Source: Macropodus opercularis (taxonomy: Eukaryota > Chordata > Actinopteri > Anabantiformes > Osphronemidae). Taken from it: DNA of 64,000 nt. Under the pieces are notes generated by a model that ran no database searches, was not told the DNA's origin, and saw nothing but the letters and a program-made list of their open reading frames with translations. The stretch is from assembly GCA_030770545.1 (NCBI GenBank), contig CM061102.1, positions 12,702,501 through 12,766,500 on the forward strand, given 5' to 3'. Numbering within the stretch: position 1 is the first letter of the stretch; the number at the start of each line of letters is the position of its first letter. The translations under genes and the position numbers were made by a program. Below, in pieces: positions 52,301-62,849 of the stretch.

Positions 52301-55300
52301 GACATCACTGGATGGATGGAGACACTGTGAGTAACCTCGGTCTACTTCCAGCCTGCCTGTCGCTGCCGATCTACAAGTAGCTGTGCGACTTGTCTGGATG
52401 TGTCACATCTGACTCAGTGAACAATCATTTCTCACCACTGAAAGGGTCCAGGGCTGCTTTACCCAGTGACCCAGCAACTCCACACACCTACACTCCCAGA
52501 CCAAGAAGTTCTGCGGGGGCATGTCGACCTGAACCTTGTAGGGGGGGGGGGGGGGGGGGGGGTTGTAGGGGTTGGTGGGCTGTTTTATGTGTCTGTCTGG
52601 GAAGTGAGAGAAATAATGGACTGCTATAATTGGTGCTCCTGATTTCCTGGCAGCACTGCGGGCACTCTCCAGAAGATAGCATGTGTCCGAGCTTGTTTGT
52701 GTGTTTTCTGGCCCGACAAGGGCGGCTGTCGAGCGGGGATGTGATAAACACCCTGGGTAGGGGGATCTCCATCCAGGAGTGAGCTCCATGCTTAAGAGGT
52801 GAAGTCACAGGGAAACGGCTCGGCTGAAATGAAGGAGGAAGACACACACACACACCCACACATGACCAAACATAGATAATTCCTTACATCATTTCTACAA
52901 AATTGTTTTTACACTAAAACTTAACACACTCTCCCTCCTACCATCATTCTAATATTTTTGGATGTGATTATTCCAACACATATTAAAATGAAATGGTTTT
53001 TTTTTTTGTTTGTAGAGGTCAGAGTTTTGGTACCTTGGGTCAGAGTGCCGCCTAAACACAGTGTGCGTGTGCGTCTTGCTTTGCCTCTCCTGTTATGTTA
53101 GGTGTGAACTGTGGCCCTTTGGAGCGTTGGGTAACACTAGTGATTGCCTAAGCCAGTTGTTGTGATGGTGTCGTAACCGGTTGGACCTGGCCAGGATTTG
53201 GCTGTCATGTGACCCCTTATTCTTTACCATCCCCTGCCTGGAACGTCAGAGCACGTGTGTGCCTGCCTGTGTGATCTTGTATATGTGAACTGAATATCCA
53301 TAAGGAACGGGAAAATCTTTACCCGGTGGTATGTGTGTGTGCCACGGGCGCTAGCGGCCCATCAGGAAAGGGCCGGCAGGTCAAAGGTTGGCTCCGATTC
53401 GTGGGTTTTACCGGGACGAGCAGTGGCTCTAAACCTGCACAGGAGCAGGAAATAATTCAATAAATAAATAAATGCTTGCAAATTAGGCCTTCCCTTCAAG
53501 CTGCAGGAAGTTTATAAAGGTAAATTTACTTATTTTCCCCCATGTTCATTTTCTCAGTTCCTTCCTGGTTGTTGATCAGTGACTTCTTGTCAGATAAGCT
53601 ACACTTTTAACCGCTGCTTTGTTTTGCTTTGTTTTGCGAGGAAATTGTCAGGCAACAAAAGGACGTTTTTGCACTGGATTCTGAAATGAAACGTCCGAGC
53701 GTTATTTCCATCCCAGGCGAAGGCAGATATGACTCATTAAGTAACTTGGAGGTTTTTAAAGTTGTCTATTACAAGCAGAATGTTTTGTAGCAGAGATGAT
53801 GGAGCTGTTTGTGTTGATATTGTGGTGCTAGGGAGGACATCAATTTCTTCCTCTCTTTCATTATTTTTAGAACGTATATTTTTACATATACAACACCCAC
53901 ACACACCTACACACACCCACACACACACACACAGGCTTGTGTCCCTAAAACTAAAATCTGACCGAAACGGAACTTCACCAAATACAAGTTTCTCCTGTGT
54001 TGTTCACATGTTTATGTTGCGCAGATGTATCGTGTGACCACAGTGAGCATGATGTGGAAAAAAATGGAAAAAGTGAGGGATTTGCTGGACCGTGGTGCTG
54101 CTGCAGTTTCCCCTTTATCTGTGGACAAAAGCTTTTCATGATCAAAAGGTGCTTGACCACTTTGAATCTGCTCAGAGTCTGTTTGAACTGATGTAGCCAA
54201 AGGAATTCAAATAGCTTCTACCTCCATCACGTCTCATGTAAATGGAAAACACATTTCACATGTTGATATTCCTAAAATACATTTTCAACAAATAGGCATT
54301 TTATCCATAAAAGTTTTAAAAAAATGATGATAATCTTGTTCATTTCGTCTGATGAACTAATAAATCCGTGTCTTGTGGTGTGTTTCATTCATTTTCATAA
54401 TACTGGTTCATTTTAGAGTAGTTTAATAAGTGTACCCACGCTGCCTATGCTTAAAATGCTGGCCTTTATTTTATACATATTTACGTTGTGGATAATTAGT
54501 CATTTACATACACTGGAAATCATTTTTATGAGCCACGTAAGTGAAACCCTGCATAGGTTTTGCTCAACTTCTGGAAGTAATTTAATCAATTGGAGAACAG
54601 CAGTTATAAAAGTTTGATAGGATCCACACATGAAGGGTTTTATAGCTATACAACTGGCTACGCTTTAGGACTTAGCATTATTATTATCATGCTTTTATTT
54701 TATTTTTTTAGAAGAACAAAGTGAGAAAGTTCTCAGTTAGAGCTCTAAGCAGATTACCTGCAATCGTTTTGATACTTAATAATACATTTATAATGTCCAC
54801 TTACACCTTTACACACAGACCCACAGAAAAGAGGATTATTACATTAAACTTTTCCTACATACACAGTATAGTTGCTTTGACTCATTTATTGACACATTAA
54901 ATGAGGAGAAAAAACAGAAGACAAAAACTGAGTTTGAGAAGTTTATCTGGTTTCAGCTGATTAATTAAAATCAATGTGAAAAAAAAGATGTTTAATGTGA
55001 ACAGTTGCGCATTTGATACAATTTAAAAACTACTTCAGTGACTTTCCAAATGATGCTCCCAATAAAGTTAGCTGTAAACAGTGGTTGTTATTAATACGTA
55101 TTTATTGGAAATAATTATGGAATTGTAGACATGTGGCAAGAGCTTTTAGAGTTTAAACATTGGACTTAATTTTAAAAAAAAGCTGCAAATATTGGATCTT
55201 ATTTTTCTGTTTCTCAAAGCCATGCCCTGTTCAGACCTTAGAAAAACAACAACAACAACAACAAATAATTTACTCTCACTGAAAGCACAATATTATAGCA

Positions 55301-57147
55301 AAACATTTTTCAAAGTTTGTTCAGTATCTGCTGAGTAAATAGTTTTGGCTCCACATGTGCTGAATTACGTCTTATGACCGTTATAAAATACATCTTCTGG
55401 CTGTTTCCTTTTCTCGCCAGCTCGACTCAAAATATCCACATTTCTGCTTTTACACGAGCCTAGTTAGTACTAGTTCAGTGAGAGCATGCTGTAGTTACAC
55501 AAATGTCTAATTACAGCTAACAGGAAGCTACTTTTATCTCACACTACAGACAATAATCATCTGAACTTCTTTTCACACACAGAAAGGCTTTCAGTGCAGG
55601 TACTCACGGATGAATTACAAACACTCAAACATGTTCTGCAGAAAATGAAACTGTAGTCCCCAAAATCCTCAAACCCCTCAGCTGTTTAAAGGAAGGAGTG
55701 AGCGCGAGCCCTGACTGAGGCATTAAAACACGTTTTAGACTGCGAGCTTTGAGCGTCTTTGTTGGTGGATTTGTGCGGGCTCATGACTCAGTATTGCTCA
55801 TCATGAAGTAGGAGATGGTTTTGCCCGCCATTTCTAAAACAGTTTCTCTTGCTCTTTGTTCTTGCCTGTTTACTTTAATGTGCTGAACTGGCATGTTTTC
55901 TCGGCTGTTTTGTAATCTGTTCTTTTCTTGTTCAAACCTGTATTTGACCTATAAACCACGCTGTATATTTCTTAATATGTTTGGTGAGTTATTGTGTGTG
56001 AAGATGGGAATTTTGTGTGGTGGGGGATGGGGATAGTATATGCTTTGTTTCCCTCCAAAAAAAAAAAATCACAGTTTGATTTTTTGATGCTGGATGTATT
56101 TTCTATTCTATTATTTAAAGCTTGATCCATCTGTTAGACTTACTGCCGGGCTTCACGCACATTCACACATAGGCTATCCATTACCTGGGATGAAGTTAAT
56201 AATTACTAAGAGGCTTCCTCGTTGTAAACTCAATGTTTAACACAGTCTCACGAAAACATAGGTGTGTGTGTGTGTGTGGAGGTGGGGAGAGAGACGGAAA
56301 TGACTTGCCTCCTTCAGCGAAAGTTATCAGCTATAAAGTCAACCGTATGTGACACGGCTGCCCACACAAACTCTTTGATGTGTGTCGTCGTTTTGAAGAT
56401 GCCTCCCCAACGTGAAACAAAAGCATTTTCTACAAGATGAGCTCGGAGAATGCTGCGAAACAATAGCTCATTGGATGTCGCTGGTTGTTCTCAGCCACGA
56501 ACGAGAGCAGAACTTTATTTATTTAGTGATTAATTACTAACTTCAGGGATGGGCCACTGATTTGCTGTTCTAGGGTTTTCTCTTTAGTCTCTCGTGTCTT
56601 TTTTTTTTTTTTTGGAGAGTGTGTAAGAAGAGGGTGGGGTGGGTGGGTGTGTATGGGGGGGGGTGCTTGTGGGCCTAGTTGGTGGTTAAATCTTGAAAAG
56701 GGTTTCCTAATATGGGCCGTCTTACAGGAGCCCCCTCCCCCTTTGGGCCATCCCCCCCCAGGTCTCAGCCAGTGATGACACAGCTCTGCGACTCACTTCC
56801 TCATTAATTCCAGCTCTTACAGGAACCGCCTGTGATAAATGTGAGAGTTCTGAGAAGTCATTCATTTCTCCTCGCTGCAGCGGCAGAGGAGGCACTGCAG
56901 GGGAGTTGAACGGGTTCACCGCCGTGTGCGTGCGTGTGTGAGAGGGGAGAGGAAGCCGAGCCGATGCCTGCGTGTGTGAGAGGGGAGGACGGGGGAGCAG
57001 AGCAGACCGGGAGAATGCGGCCGACTGCTGCCGTGTGAAGACGGGCCAACTTGATCTCTGTTTTATTTTAATTTAACTTCGCTTTTGACTGTTTTCCGTA
57101 GTTCCGTAGAGCAATTTGATTTAGTTGTGGTACAGCCTGTACTTTCT

Positions 57148-57183
<36 letters not shown>

Positions 57184-58902
57184 GATGAGCAGTAGTGGGA
57201 TTGCACTCGTTGCTCTCTTCGTCTTTCTCTCTCCTCGGAGAGAGGAAGCCGGGCAGAGCGACAGTACAGGAGATAGGACGGCATGCCTCCCTTTGTTGCT
57301 GCCCTTGGGCTGGTGAGTAACAATGATGTGACGTGATTTGTGCCCCCTCCCCCTTCTGTTCTTCCTCCTTCCCCCCCCCACCCCCCCTCCTCGTCATTTC
57401 TCTCTTCTTCCTTCCCTCCTTTTCCTCTCTCTTCCTCCCTCCTTCTCGTCTCCCCCCGCTCTCTGTTGGTGGAGGCAGAGCTGTTCCACTGCTGGGTGCG
57501 GCACTGCAGAAGCCCTTCAGGGAGCACTTGGAGGCCCAGAAGGCCAAGCTGCATCACGCTGGAGAGGAGATCCCAACTGTAAGTACAGGGGCCTCGGCCC
57601 CCAGCTCACGGTGTCTGTTCATTCACGTGTGCGCCAAGAAAGAGAATTCTCTCCCTTTATTTTGGCCTCTTTCACTCTTTTTGCCGTCACTTTTTGGCCG
57701 TTTCTTCTCTTTTTGTCACCTTCCTTTATGGTTTTGACCCATTTTCCTTTAGGAGAAGTGTTAATTTTTCTTTTCAAACTCTTTACCTGTGAGCCTTTCT
57801 TTCAGTTCATTTAAAATTTGAAACCGGTTTCCTATAAAAGAGCGAGTCATTTATTTTTGATACGGCAGATTTCAGTGAAACCTGTAGTGCTACAGTAGAT
57901 TAAAGCGGGATTAGGCTTCAGAGTGACGGCGTACGTTAGCGGTGCACTGGATGAGCTGAGGGAGGGAGGGAGGGAGGGAGGAGAAAGAGGGGAGGGAGGA
58001 GAGGAGAGGGGCCAGTGTGGGGTCTGGCTCCTCTCGCTGCATTGAAGTGTACTACTGTAGCGTGGGGCGTGCTGACTCATGCTCCATCTTACCAATTGGC
58101 GGTGTGTGTGTGTGTGAGTGTGGTCACTCCCCTATATGTCACACACACACACACACACTTGCACTCAGTGCCCCGCCTGAACCCAGCACTGACTGTAGAC
58201 CAGGGCGGGCCCCCCCCCACTAGTGACAATCCATCAAAACCCCCCTGTCTAGAACAAAAAGAGCCAGTTGTAGCTGAGCCCGTTTCTCTTTCAAAGCTTT
58301 TCCCGTGTCTTCGTTTCTTACTTGCTCTTTCCTCTCGCTCGTTCTTGGTGATTCACTGAAAAGCATTTTTCTTTCTTTATGCTACTTACAAGGAGGGGAA
58401 AAGAAATTAAGGATAGACTTTGAGTTGCACAAGGACAGATTAAGGCATTTCTAGAACAATGTTCCTTTTTTCTTGTAACTTGAGCCTCCTGCAGTTAGAG
58501 AAGCGAGGCAATTTAACTTGGTAGAGGCAGGCTGCAGGCTGGGGTCAGCGGGGGCGTTAGGAGGGAGGATGGTGGGGGCTGCCGCGTGTTTTATTACCCC
58601 TGATCTCTATCTGTCCTACACATGGAGCTGGATCCCCACCTAGCCTAGAGCATCAGGAGCAGGGTATGGGGCAAGGGAGGGGTGGCCATCAGCTCACTGA
58701 TCGAGCTCTTGTCTCTCTCTCTCTCTCACTCTCTCTCTCTCTCTGTGGCTCCCGGCAGGAGGAGAACTGGCTGTCGTGGCTCTTTGAGAAGATTGTGGTC
58801 ATCATGGTATGCTTCTTTGTCTGCTCCATTGTCAACGCCATGGCCCAGAGCTACGCCAAGCGCAAGCAGCAGGAGAAGTACTCGCGGGGCAAGACGGAGT
58901 GA
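20209..58902 (+). CDS. vmp1: Vacuole membrane protein 1 (autophagy / ER scramblase)
   Basis: ER multi-pass VTT-domain protein. It scrambles phospholipids, controls ER contact sites and is needed for autophagosome and lipoprotein formation. Coding exons: 20209-20287, 20360-20498, 21418-21508, 22456-22566, 31528-31770, 34381-34512, 41816-41896, 42131-42247, 44947-45008, 57479-57578, 58759-58902. They join in frame to 432 aa (human 406). Seen: a hydrophilic N-terminus (MAESGAERE..., with KDREEREALVLWKKPLLTL), TM1 about 81-97 (VFGLLILLILLSIAYSV), then WLGLGILSSVGLGTGLHTFL, GELPPYFMARAARLSG, the VTT core [20 protein letters not shown] with FWTFFGATLIGKAVIKM, a short amphipathic stretch (LQKPFREHLEAQKAKLHH), and a last TM about 394-412. 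The start follows the human N-terminus; an in-frame ATG at 20191 could add six residues. Odd: a 25-residue expansion at about 172-205, and AVPLLGA where human has AVPGIGP. Confidence 0.97.
20499..21417 (+). other. vmp1: vmp1 intron, 919 bp
   Basis: Donor GTGAGG, acceptor CTCTCAG. GC-richer than its surroundings around 20920-21200, with several CpGs. An A run lies at 20574-20585. No other gene seen. Confidence 0.8.
21509..22455 (+). other. vmp1: vmp1 intron, 947 bp, with A-run/(GAA)n
   Basis: Donor GTGACT, acceptor TGTGCAG. Holds an A run merging into (GAA)n at about 22121-22159 and a (CT)n stretch at about 22247-22272. No gene seen. Confidence 0.8.
22121..22159. repeat. Poly(A) run followed by (GAA)n
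   Basis: About 22 A residues directly followed by about five AAG/GAA units, inside a vmp1 intron. This could be the tail of an old retroposed element, but I see no element body or target duplication. Confidence 0.8.
23526..23650 (+). repeat. Imperfect inverted repeat: 28-bp stem, about 69-nt loop
   Basis: Left arm 23526-23553 (starts CTGTTGCAGATACTTATC) and right arm 23623-23650 (reverse complement starts CTGCTGCAGATATTTATC) agree at 25 of 28 positions. In a plus-strand transcript two of the three differences are G:U pairs. The loop is AT-rich and partly self-complementary. It could be a small MITE or a hairpin RNA; I do not recognise a family. Confidence 0.75.
23919..24363. repeat. Pair of diverged direct repeats about 380 bp apart
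   Basis: Copy 1 at about 23922-23976 and copy 2 at about 24301-24362 share a pattern: TACGCT(A/G)GAAA, then TGAA(A/G)TGG(G/A)CCCAGATGTT, then ACCAGC(T/G)CTTG. Copy 2 has a small insertion. By eye about 80% identical. Likely two fragments of one repeat family or an old local duplication. Confidence 0.6.
31621..31722 (+). other. vmp1: Extra loop segment in Vmp1 (residues about 172-205)
   Basis: Between the conserved PYPDQIVCP and SLWTIISKVRLEACMW this gene encodes 34 residues rich in Gly, Ala, Glu and Val. Human VMP1 has about nine there. The frame is open and the conserved flanks lie in the same exon, so it is most likely part of the protein. Confidence 0.75.
33656..33685. repeat. Short minisatellite, CCAACCCT units
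   Basis: About four tandem copies of an 8-bp unit (CCACCCTCCAACCCTCCAAC...), intronic. Confidence 0.75.
34300..34362. repeat. (TG)n microsatellite next to the vmp1 coding exon 6 acceptor
   Basis: About 31 TG units with one interruption (GTGGGTG near 34330), ending 18 nt before the exon start at 34381. It takes the place of a normal pyrimidine tract, with only TTTGTTCCTGTGTGAGCAG between. Confidence 0.97.
34513..41815 (+). other. vmp1: vmp1 large intron, 7.3 kb
   Basis: No gene is supported. Noted: an A run at 35707-35720, a (GGGGT)n G-rich tract at 38349-38385, (CA)n at about 38833-38862, and a marked change to AT-rich, CpG-poor sequence from about 39160 to the next exon. Open frames at 35748-36237 and 36242-37065 show no recognisable protein. 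Confidence 0.75.
38349..38385 (+). repeat. G-rich (GGGGT)n tract, quadruplex-prone
   Basis: Successive runs of three to five G separated by single T or A in the order GGGGTGGGGTGGGGTGGG. This meets the usual G-quadruplex pattern on the plus (transcribed RNA) strand within a vmp1 intron. Confidence 0.75.
41897..42130 (+). other. vmp1: vmp1 short intron between the two VTT-core exons
   Basis: Donor GTAAGT, acceptor TTCCCCAG. 234 bp, nothing further seen. Confidence 0.85.
42248..44946 (+). other. vmp1: vmp1 intron, 2.7 kb
   Basis: No gene supported. Holds a G-rich run at about 42816-42836, (GT)n at about 43177-43200 and a T run at 43759-43769. Confidence 0.8.
52541..52562. repeat. Homopolymer run of 22 G
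   Basis: An uninterrupted G run inside the large vmp1 intron. Length may be unreliable in assembly. Confidence 0.9.
57152..57181. repeat. (GT)n microsatellite
   Basis: About 15 GT units in the last part of the 12.5-kb vmp1 intron. Confidence 0.95.
57344..57470 (+). repeat. About 125-nt polypyrimidine tract before vmp1 coding exon 10
   Basis: Nearly pure C/T, with only a few interruptions, ending just before TGTTGGTGGAGGCAG, the acceptor of the exon at 57479. It could bind PTB and could form triplex DNA. Confidence 0.85.
57958..57980. repeat. (GGGA)n tract
   Basis: About five tandem AGGG units followed by a longer purine-rich stretch to about 58012. Quadruplex-prone. Confidence 0.85.
58709..58744. 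repeat. (TC)n microsatellite before the last vmp1 exon
   Basis: About 17 TC units with one interruption, ending 14 nt before the acceptor at 58758, where it serves as the pyrimidine tract. Confidence 0.9.
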
Positions 58903-59629
58903 AGGCATGTTAGAGATCGCAGGCGGCCATCGGTTTGACGAGCTCCCGCCGGCTCTTATCCTCACCTTTCTGGCTGATGCCCCACCGTTATCTGAAGCGA
59001 ACCATCAGCCTTCATCCGGTGTCTTTCTTGTTCATGTTGACGTTGAAGTGGGACACGCTTTTAAGGCTTTTTGCATTTGGTAGTGATTTCCACATGAGGT
59101 AGGTGCTTGTTGGGTCGCGTGAGACTGTGCGTAAGCTTGTCGTGCTGTGATAGTGTCCCGGCTGCTGCTTTTAGCGTTGGCTCGTGAGAAGAAGCTGCTC
59201 TTGGTAACTCCCCTCGGTGGGGCCTAAGCTGCACTTTATAATATTCCCATAGTCACTTGAATTCATTCATTTTATTACAATCAGACAGAATTGTTAGATT
59301 TCATGACGTTGCTTGTAATTGATGTAATCCAAGCATGTAATGGGTTTGTGATATATTTATGGATAAGTTATTCTGTATATATTACTGTTAAATGTTGTTG
59401 GGCAGCCCTGGTTATAGTTCTGTGAGTTGTAAATGGACCGTAAATACTTTTTAGAGCCATGTCTGCATATTGTAGCCAGTCCAACAGATGTTAATGAATG
59501 TTTCAGGCTGCGTCGATGACAAATAGTTGTGTATGTGCCGTAAAGTTGATTTGAGTACTTTCAGTGGAGAAGTGATAAATCGGTCATGAACCACTCTGCT
59601 GGTCCCTTTGTCTGCCCTTATTGTTCTGC

Positions 59630-59688
59630 TTCCAGGAAGAGAGCACATGAGTCAGCCCAGGGCTACTTTACCAGATGCAGATATATAT
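59630..59688 (+). promoter_or_regulatory. mir21: Putative pri-miR-21 promoter: STAT, AP-1 and TATA motifs
   Basis: Within 59 bp: TTCCAGGAA (59630-59638), a perfect STAT site; TGAGTCA (59648-59654), a perfect AP-1 site; and TATATAT (59682-59688), TATA-like. This is about 770 bp upstream of mir-21 and downstream of the vmp1 stop. Mammalian MIR21 has its own promoter, induced by STAT3 and AP-1. The motifs are seen; the function is inferred. Confidence 0.6.
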
Positions 59689-60361
59689 TGAATCCGACTG
59701 CGCGTGCCTGTGTGGGAGATGGAGATAGCAGGCTGCGATTGTGTGGTTGCTCTCGTCGATTTTGGACGGATTGGGTCTGGAAGTCTTAGCATGGCTGGGG
59801 TTTTTTTTTTTTTTGTTTTTTTTTTCTTAGACTCTGCCTTTATCATAGTGAGTGTTTTCTTTTCGTGTCTGTGGAGCCGTATACTCTCTCTCGCGGGGAG
59901 AAAGCACGACAAGAGCCGACCCCAGCCTTTTTCTTCCTCCTTCTTTGTTTTTCTCAACCCAGATTTTTGTGTCTCTTTTTCCTTTTTTCACTGGATACCG
60001 TCCGCCGTCTTCCGATACACGCGGTGCCTTCTTTCTCCAGTAATTGCCAGTAAAATGTGCTATTTTCTGCCCCCCCCCCTCTCTCCGTTGCGCCGCTGCG
60101 CTATGCTGGACTGAGCACAGTGGGCGCTAGAAGCAGGCAGAAGCAGGAGGGGAAAAAAAAAAAAAAAATGCCTCAAGCGCTCAGTGAAAAGCGTCTGTGC
60201 CGTTACCTCAGCTGAACCTTTGAATGAACTCGTTGCACTGCCCTACTCACGGAGCCAGGAGACGAATCACTCAAGCAGATTCTAAACAGAGGGGCACTGT
60301 CGAGCGGGTTTAACCCTGCACTCCACACCAGCCTTTCCATCTCCTCTTTTCTCCTGTCACG

Positions 60362-60367
60362 GTAAGT
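60362..60367 (+). promoter_or_regulatory. Strong consensus 5' splice site (GTAAGT) upstream of mir-21
   Basis: TCACG|GTAAGTAGG lies 84 nt before the mir-21 hairpin. If used, mir-21 would be inside an intron of its primary transcript, whose first exon would run from about 59712 to 60361. No acceptor is assigned. Confidence 0.35.
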
Positions 60368-60445
60368 AGGATTAGGATTTCTCTTCATCGTGGTCGTCGT
60401 TCCGTACACGCATACGTCTAAGGCATGTCCATCACTCTCTCGGCC

Positions 60446-60518
60446 TGTCAGATAGCTTATCAGACTGGTGTTGGCTGTTAAGATTGCAAGGCGACAACAG
60501 TCTGTAGGCTGTCTGACA
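60446..60518 (+). ncRNA. mir21: mir-21 precursor hairpin
   Basis: miR-21 represses targets such as pdcd4 and is involved in fish heart valve development. The 5p arm, TAGCTTATCAGACTGGTGTT followed by GGC (60453-60475), matches the teleost form, with G in place of A at two positions compared with human. Its seed AGCTTAT is at 60454-60460. The 3p arm is at 60492-60513, starting CGACAACAGTCTGTAGGC. TGTCAG at 60446 pairs with CTGACA ending at 60518, and the arms pair throughout with a small loop around TTAAGATTGCAAGG. It is on the same strand as vmp1 and 1.5 kb past its stop codon, as in other vertebrates. Confidence 0.98.
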
Positions 60519-61430
60519 TTTCGGGCTCTTTCATCTGACCAGCGTACCGTTTTGTCCTCCTGTTACTGTCATTGTCTCAGTTAGCATCAGTTCCCATTCA
60601 GAGGTGTGTGTGCCACGATGTCACTTCCCTTTATTCCAACCGCTTGTGAAACGGGGACATGGGTCCTTTGTGTATTTCCTCCATGCTGACGTGTGTTCTG
60701 GTTTTTGTGTAGGGAACTGTGCTTCTGCATCTTCGCAAATGTAGATGTTGTGACGTCATGAATGTACACTACTTCTGTTTGTGTGTGTGTGTGTGAGAGT
60801 ATGAATTAACTCTATCCTCCCGATTTTCCGGAGAATCCAGACAGCACACACCTTATTGCAACACACCACATTATGACACCCAGTCCTAGGTATAGTACAC
60901 ACAGTGCTCACCCGGCTTCTCCCCTTCTCTTTTACACTTCCCTCTTTTTCTTACCGTGAACTTTCTGCAGTTGCTCAATACACACTTTTTTTTGTAAGAG
61001 GCAGCTTTTCTTTCACCTAAAATCCACAAATGGGTAATTATACAAAGCTGAAAGTCATTGTTTAACCAGTGGATTCTTTCAGTGCAAAGACTCACTTTTA
61101 TTTTAGATACTTCTTTTTTTTTTTACAATAGAGCAAAAGGGTAAGATGTTTTTTTTTCTGGTCCTAAAAGAAAAATCATTGGATAACACTGGAATGGCTC
61201 GTTGGCTGCAAGAATGTTTTTCTTGGCAGTTTCAGGATGTCCTGTTCCATAAGGGAGCCCCCTTTTGGCATGCCTGTCTGAATGTGTGTGTGCCTGTTTG
61301 TCTAGAAATTCAGTATAATATATTTCTGTAAGTGCCTGTGTTTCTTGTCTCACAGATGACTGGATGTGTGTGTTTTTTTTTCTGCTTTCACTATAAATAA
61401 AGTCTCTTAAAAAGAGGAACGGTGTCCTGT
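60519..61430 (+). other. mir-21 downstream region to poly(A) signal
   Basis: Probably the 3' part of the pri-miR-21 and/or extended vmp1 transcript. Holds (GT)n at 60778-60795 and T runs at about 61111-61123 and 61150-61158. No gene seen. Confidence 0.5.
61396..61401 (+). terminator. Likely poly(A) signal AATAAA for pri-miR-21 and/or extended vmp1
   Basis: The first canonical hexamer found after the vmp1 stop, 0.9 kb past mir-21, followed by a GT-rich stretch (GGTGTCCTGTTC, TTATGTGATGAG). Confidence 0.55.
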
Positions 61431-62761
61431 TCATTATGTGATGAGTCTGGGTCACACTGGGCCGGTGTTGACCCACAGGCCTCTGAAGAATCTCGCATGT
61501 CAGCTGAGAAAGAGGGAGAAGGAGGATACCGAGTCTATCACAACTCCGATTTCCGCGTCTAGTGTTTCACATTCAAGCATGATCACGTTACTGATTTGCT
61601 CTCTTCATACTACAGCTCCATTTCAGATTTGCCTTAGCTGTAAAGACACTTGCTCTCCTATAGCAAATTTAAGCTATGCTCTCATACCTCACTATTAAAT
61701 CGTACTGATGTTCTTTATATTATTTATTCTGTCTTTGGGTTTGTTCCTCACACATTTGGTAAAAGAAAATACATGAGACAAAGAGTAAATTATGTGTAGC
61801 TTACTTTTAAATCTATACATACACAATCTAAATATTGATAACGAGATCAGATGATAAAAGAAACCTGACGTTGTGTCCTGAGGTTCAAATTGTAACCTGA
61901 GAGACCCCTGGTGAGTGAAGGCCTGTTCCCTGAGCAGCCACACCCAGAGCCCCATGAAGACGACTATTTGGGCCCAGCCCGCTGTGCCCTACCCCACCCC
62001 ACCCTGGGGCTCCGACTCCAAACGCAACATGCAAATTCTGCCTGTTGAAGCAAGGACTGACATTCAAGTAGCAACACCCCTGTTGTCCTTCGGCTCTTCC
62101 CTCTGTCTGATCCCTCCGTATGCTGTACATACAGTTGGATCCGTTGGAGCCCCCCCCCCCCCCCATACTCGCACCACCTCCCACACTGTCTGTCACCGTC
62201 CAGTTTTCCCCCCCCGTGTCAGCAAGCTAACCACAGAGGGATGCTGAAATATCACTGACTTCATCCACCGACAAAAACCCGCCCACCCACTAACCCACTC
62301 TGCGTTTGCTTATCCACTTAGTTCCCTTCACACTCTGTCTCATTAAATTATGCTGACCATGCGGTGGTGGTTGGTGGTGGTGGGGCGGGGGGGGGGGGGG
62401 GGGGGGATGCTCTGTGTTTTCCACTCAAAATCATGTTGAACTTTCCTGTTTTTGGTGATAGCACTGAGGGCCTGTATCACATCAGTGAGCAAGTTGACCA
62501 AAAAGCGAAATGTGACTCTTAGAATGAACAGTAGCACAGGATGTACAATGTTGATAAGGTTAGCTATGCTTTAAGTTAAAAAAAAATCTTGAACATTAGA
62601 CTTTTCTACTTGTGTCTTAACTTTAAAAAGTAAATATATAAAAATATATAGCTGTATAAATAATGGATTTAAAAAATATTAATTATTTGTGTATGTACTA
62701 AATAAGCAGTTAAGCAAGTGCTTAATTGGAAAACATCAGGTAGAAAGTGTTTTACAAATCC

Positions 62762-62849
<88 letters not shown>

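Larger units (their letters stand above)
45009..57478 (+). other. vmp1: vmp1 largest intron, 12.5 kb
   Basis: No protein or RNA gene is supported. Notable simple repeats: (CA)n at about 45768-45795, (TATT)n at about 47020-47040, a 22-G run at 52541-52562, interrupted (CA)n at about 53890-53934, (AAC)n at about 55244-55264, a G-rich stretch at 56633-56664, (GT)n at 57152-57181, and a long pyrimidine tract at 57344-57470 before the acceptor. Several AT-rich blocks (46980-47400, 54200-55300) look like plain intron. Confidence 0.75.
57579..58758 (+). other. vmp1: vmp1 last intron, 1.18 kb
   Basis: Donor GTAAGT, acceptor CCCGGCAG. Contains a (GGGA)n tract at 57958-57980, an AP-1 consensus TGACTCA at 58073-58079, (CA)n at about 58139-58158 and (TC)n at 58709-58744. 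In mammals the last VMP1 introns carry miR-21 control elements. Confidence 0.75.
58903..60445 (+). other. vmp1 3'UTR / mir-21 upstream region
   Basis: Begins after the vmp1 TGA (58900-58902). I found no AATAAA or ATTAAA before mir-21, so vmp1 transcripts may run through the microRNA. Holds a T run at 59801-59825, an A run at 60153-60168 and the promoter-like cluster at 59630-59688. Confidence 0.6.

Noticed and set aside
57063..57557. Long minus-strand open frames (159-164 codons)
   Set aside because: They translate the (GT)n microsatellite and the reverse of the pyrimidine tract (His-Thr and Arg/Glu/Gly-rich); they are low-complexity shadows.
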